From positions 1,116,001-1,180,000 of the forward strand of contig CAVVPY010000001.1 of assembly GCA_963750295.1 (NCBI GenBank): 64,000 nt of DNA. The letters run 5' to 3'. The notes below the pieces were generated by a model that saw nothing but the letters and a program-made list of their open reading frames with translations, was not told where the DNA came from and did no database searches. Below are positions 62,383-64,000 of the stretch, piece after piece. The stretch is from CAVVPY01 sp963750295. Its GTDB lineage: Bacteria; Actinomycetota; Actinomycetes; Mycobacteriales; Jatrophihabitantaceae. The translations under genes were made by a program, and so were the position numbers. The stretch's first letter is position 1, and each line of letters opens with the position of its first letter.

Positions 62383-62421
62383 CGATCAGTCGATCAGTTA
62401 CTCGATCAGATACTCGATCAG
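62383..62421 (-). repeat. 12-bp tandem repeat of in-frame stop codons
   Basis: Read on the minus strand, the 3' end of the gene at 62418-63230 is followed by imperfect 12-bp units TACTGATCGAGT / ATCTGATCGAGT / AACTGATCGACT. Each carries TGA in the gene's frame, giving three successive in-frame stops before the hairpin. Confidence 0.7.
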
Positions 62422-63230
62422 TAGTTGTGCATGAACGTGTTGGTGAACTTCGTCGTCGGGACGATGCTGGACTTGATCTGGACGAACCGGTCCGTCTTCA
62501 GGTTGGTCTGATACGGACCCCAGTCGCCGAGGTAGAAGCCGTTCGCCGTCGCAACGCTGAAGTTCATCTTGTTGAACGTGGGAACGGCGCTAACGCCGAA
62601 CTGCGACGGACCTGCGTTGCCGAAGAGCACCGAGTTGCAGCAAGCCCCCGGCGTGCCGTAGACGACCGCGACGGTGTTCTGGGTGTGGTTGATGATCTCG
62701 CCGGCAGCCGTCGAGGCGGTCTGCACGTACGTGGCCTCGATGACATCGCCCGGGTAGACCGCCATCGACGTGTCGCAACTGCCGCCGTAGATGCAGATGA
62801 CATCGCCCATGTACGAGGACCCGGCGTTGCAGTTGAAGTTCACATCGACCTGGCTGACGAGGTTGCCGCTGCCGTCGTAGATCCAGAGGCCGGGGAGCAA
62901 CCACTCGTAGTCGCTGGGCGATGCGCAGCTGATCGACGGCATCGTGAACGTCACGCCTGCGCTCGCTAGGTCCAGATACACGGTGTGGCCCGCACCGAGC
63001 GCTGAAGTCGCCACGACCGCGGGTCGTGCGCCGGCCTGGGCCGGCGACAGCGGCGCTCGCGTACCCGCGACCTTGAGCGAGGAAACGTGGGCCGACAATC
63101 CTGCTGTGCTCGTCGGGTGAACTGCCGGTTTCGCGGCTCCGTTAGCCGCGCTGGCCGACGCGCCCGCGGCGAATAGCGAGACTGTTCCAGCGGCGACGCA
63201 GAGCAGCGCCAACTTGTGTTTACCGTTCAT
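62418..63230 (-). CDS. Secreted protein of unknown function, possible G1-peptidase-like fold
   Basis: 270 residues from ATG 63230. Sec signal MNGKHKLALLCVAAGTVSLF with cleavage near ASASAA (about 27). A low-complexity Ala/Pro/Ser part follows, then a beta-rich domain with six or more Cys (ISCASPSDYEW, NFNCNAGSSYMGDVICIYG, GSCDTSMAVYPGDVIEATYV, GACCNSV). VYPGDVIEATYVQTASTAAG and GEIINHTQNT recall G1 (eqolisin) peptidases, but the catalytic Gln/Glu cannot be assigned safely. Likely an extracellular, disulfide-rich enzyme or binding protein. A hairpin follows the stop. Base composition is slightly less GC than that of its neighbours. Confidence 0.72.
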   Translation of the reverse strand: MNGKHKLALLCVAAGTVSLFAAGASASAANGAAKPAVHPTSTAGLSAHVSSLKVAGTRAPLSPAQAGARPAVVATSALGAGHTVYLDLASAGVTFTMPSISCASPSDYEWLLPGLWIYDGSGNLVSQVDVNFNCNAGSSYMGDVICIYGGSCDTSMAVYPGDVIEATYVQTASTAAGEIINHTQNTVAVVYGTPGACCNSVLFGNAGPSQFGVSAVPTFNKMNFSVATANGFYLGDWGPYQTNLKTDRFVQIKSSIVPTTKFTNTFMHNY

Positions 63231-63457
63231 GAATCGGATCCCTCCACCGAATGCGTCCGGCTATCGCTCGGACGTCGGCGGAATCATGATCCGGCGGAGC
63301 ACAGGTGAGCAACCAATCTGGCACGATATCGCCGAATGCGCACTTATTCCCGTCACAGGATGACTGTCGCGCCGATACCCCAAACCCGGACTGGGTGTCG
63401 CCATTAGCCCGTAGGGCAGGTACGCCTCGTCGGTGCGGGGGTGGGACGATCTTGCCG

Positions 63458-64000
<543 letters not shown>

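Overview
This window comes from a high-GC actinomycete. The evidence is strong GC bias, many GTG starts, ATGA/GTGA stop-start overlaps, the ATPase and depupylase genes of the Pup-proteasome system, and a steroid (cholesterol-type) catabolic island laid out as in Mycobacterium/Rhodococcus with KstR and KstR2 regulators. Gene order around kstD, kshA and fadD3 differs from M. tuberculosis, so a non-mycobacterial actinomycete is likely; species cannot be fixed from sequence alone.

Layout. 1-16 kb: a long coiled-coil protein (open at the left edge), then the proteasome-associated neighbourhood: site-2 protease, tRNA m1A58 methyltransferase, ferredoxin, Mpa/ARC ATPase, VOC protein. A TSUP permease, LemA, an M48 protease, a nitroreductase, a two-component system and a secreted protein follow, then a frameshifted dop. 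No pup, prcB, prcA or pafA is present. 15.8-19.5 kb: MarR-MFS pair and a lactate permease.

19.5-47.7 kb: the KstR regulon. It holds kstR/fadE34; an esterase and a wax-ester-synthase-like acyltransferase sharing one operator; fadE28-fadE29-chsH2-chsH1-ltp2 (last side-chain cycle); kstD with a Rv3538-type hydratase, a second FAD dehydrogenase, an SDR and a DapB-like protein; kshA - zinc-ribbon protein - kshB (9alpha-hydroxylation); and hsaA-hsaD-hsaC-hsaB (A/B-ring cleavage). Seven sites matching or nearly matching the KstR palindrome TnnAACnnGTTnnA lie in the expected promoter gaps. An asparaginase, a serpin-DUF2277 pair and a HesB-like gene interrupt the island at 30.8-33.6 kb.

48.6-58.3 kb: the KstR2 regulon for C/D-ring (HIP) catabolism. 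A single KstR2 operator at 54581-54594 separates fadD3-crotonase-fadE31-fadE32-fadE33-SnoaL (minus) from fadE30-ipdF-kstR2-fadA6 (plus). 58.3-64 kb: hydrolase, ArsR-MFS pair, a degenerate M23/FN3 exported protein, a secreted unknown and the start of a UvrA-like gene.

Taken together, the genes encode a nearly contiguous route from a steroid with a shortened side chain through ring opening to CoA-linked C/D-ring degradation. About 29 single-base frameshifts interrupt otherwise well-conserved, complete-looking genes. I treat most as probable sequence/assembly errors, and I describe those genes across their full extents. No tRNA, rRNA, CRISPR array or insertion sequence was recognised, and no gene-free stretch exceeds about 270 bases.
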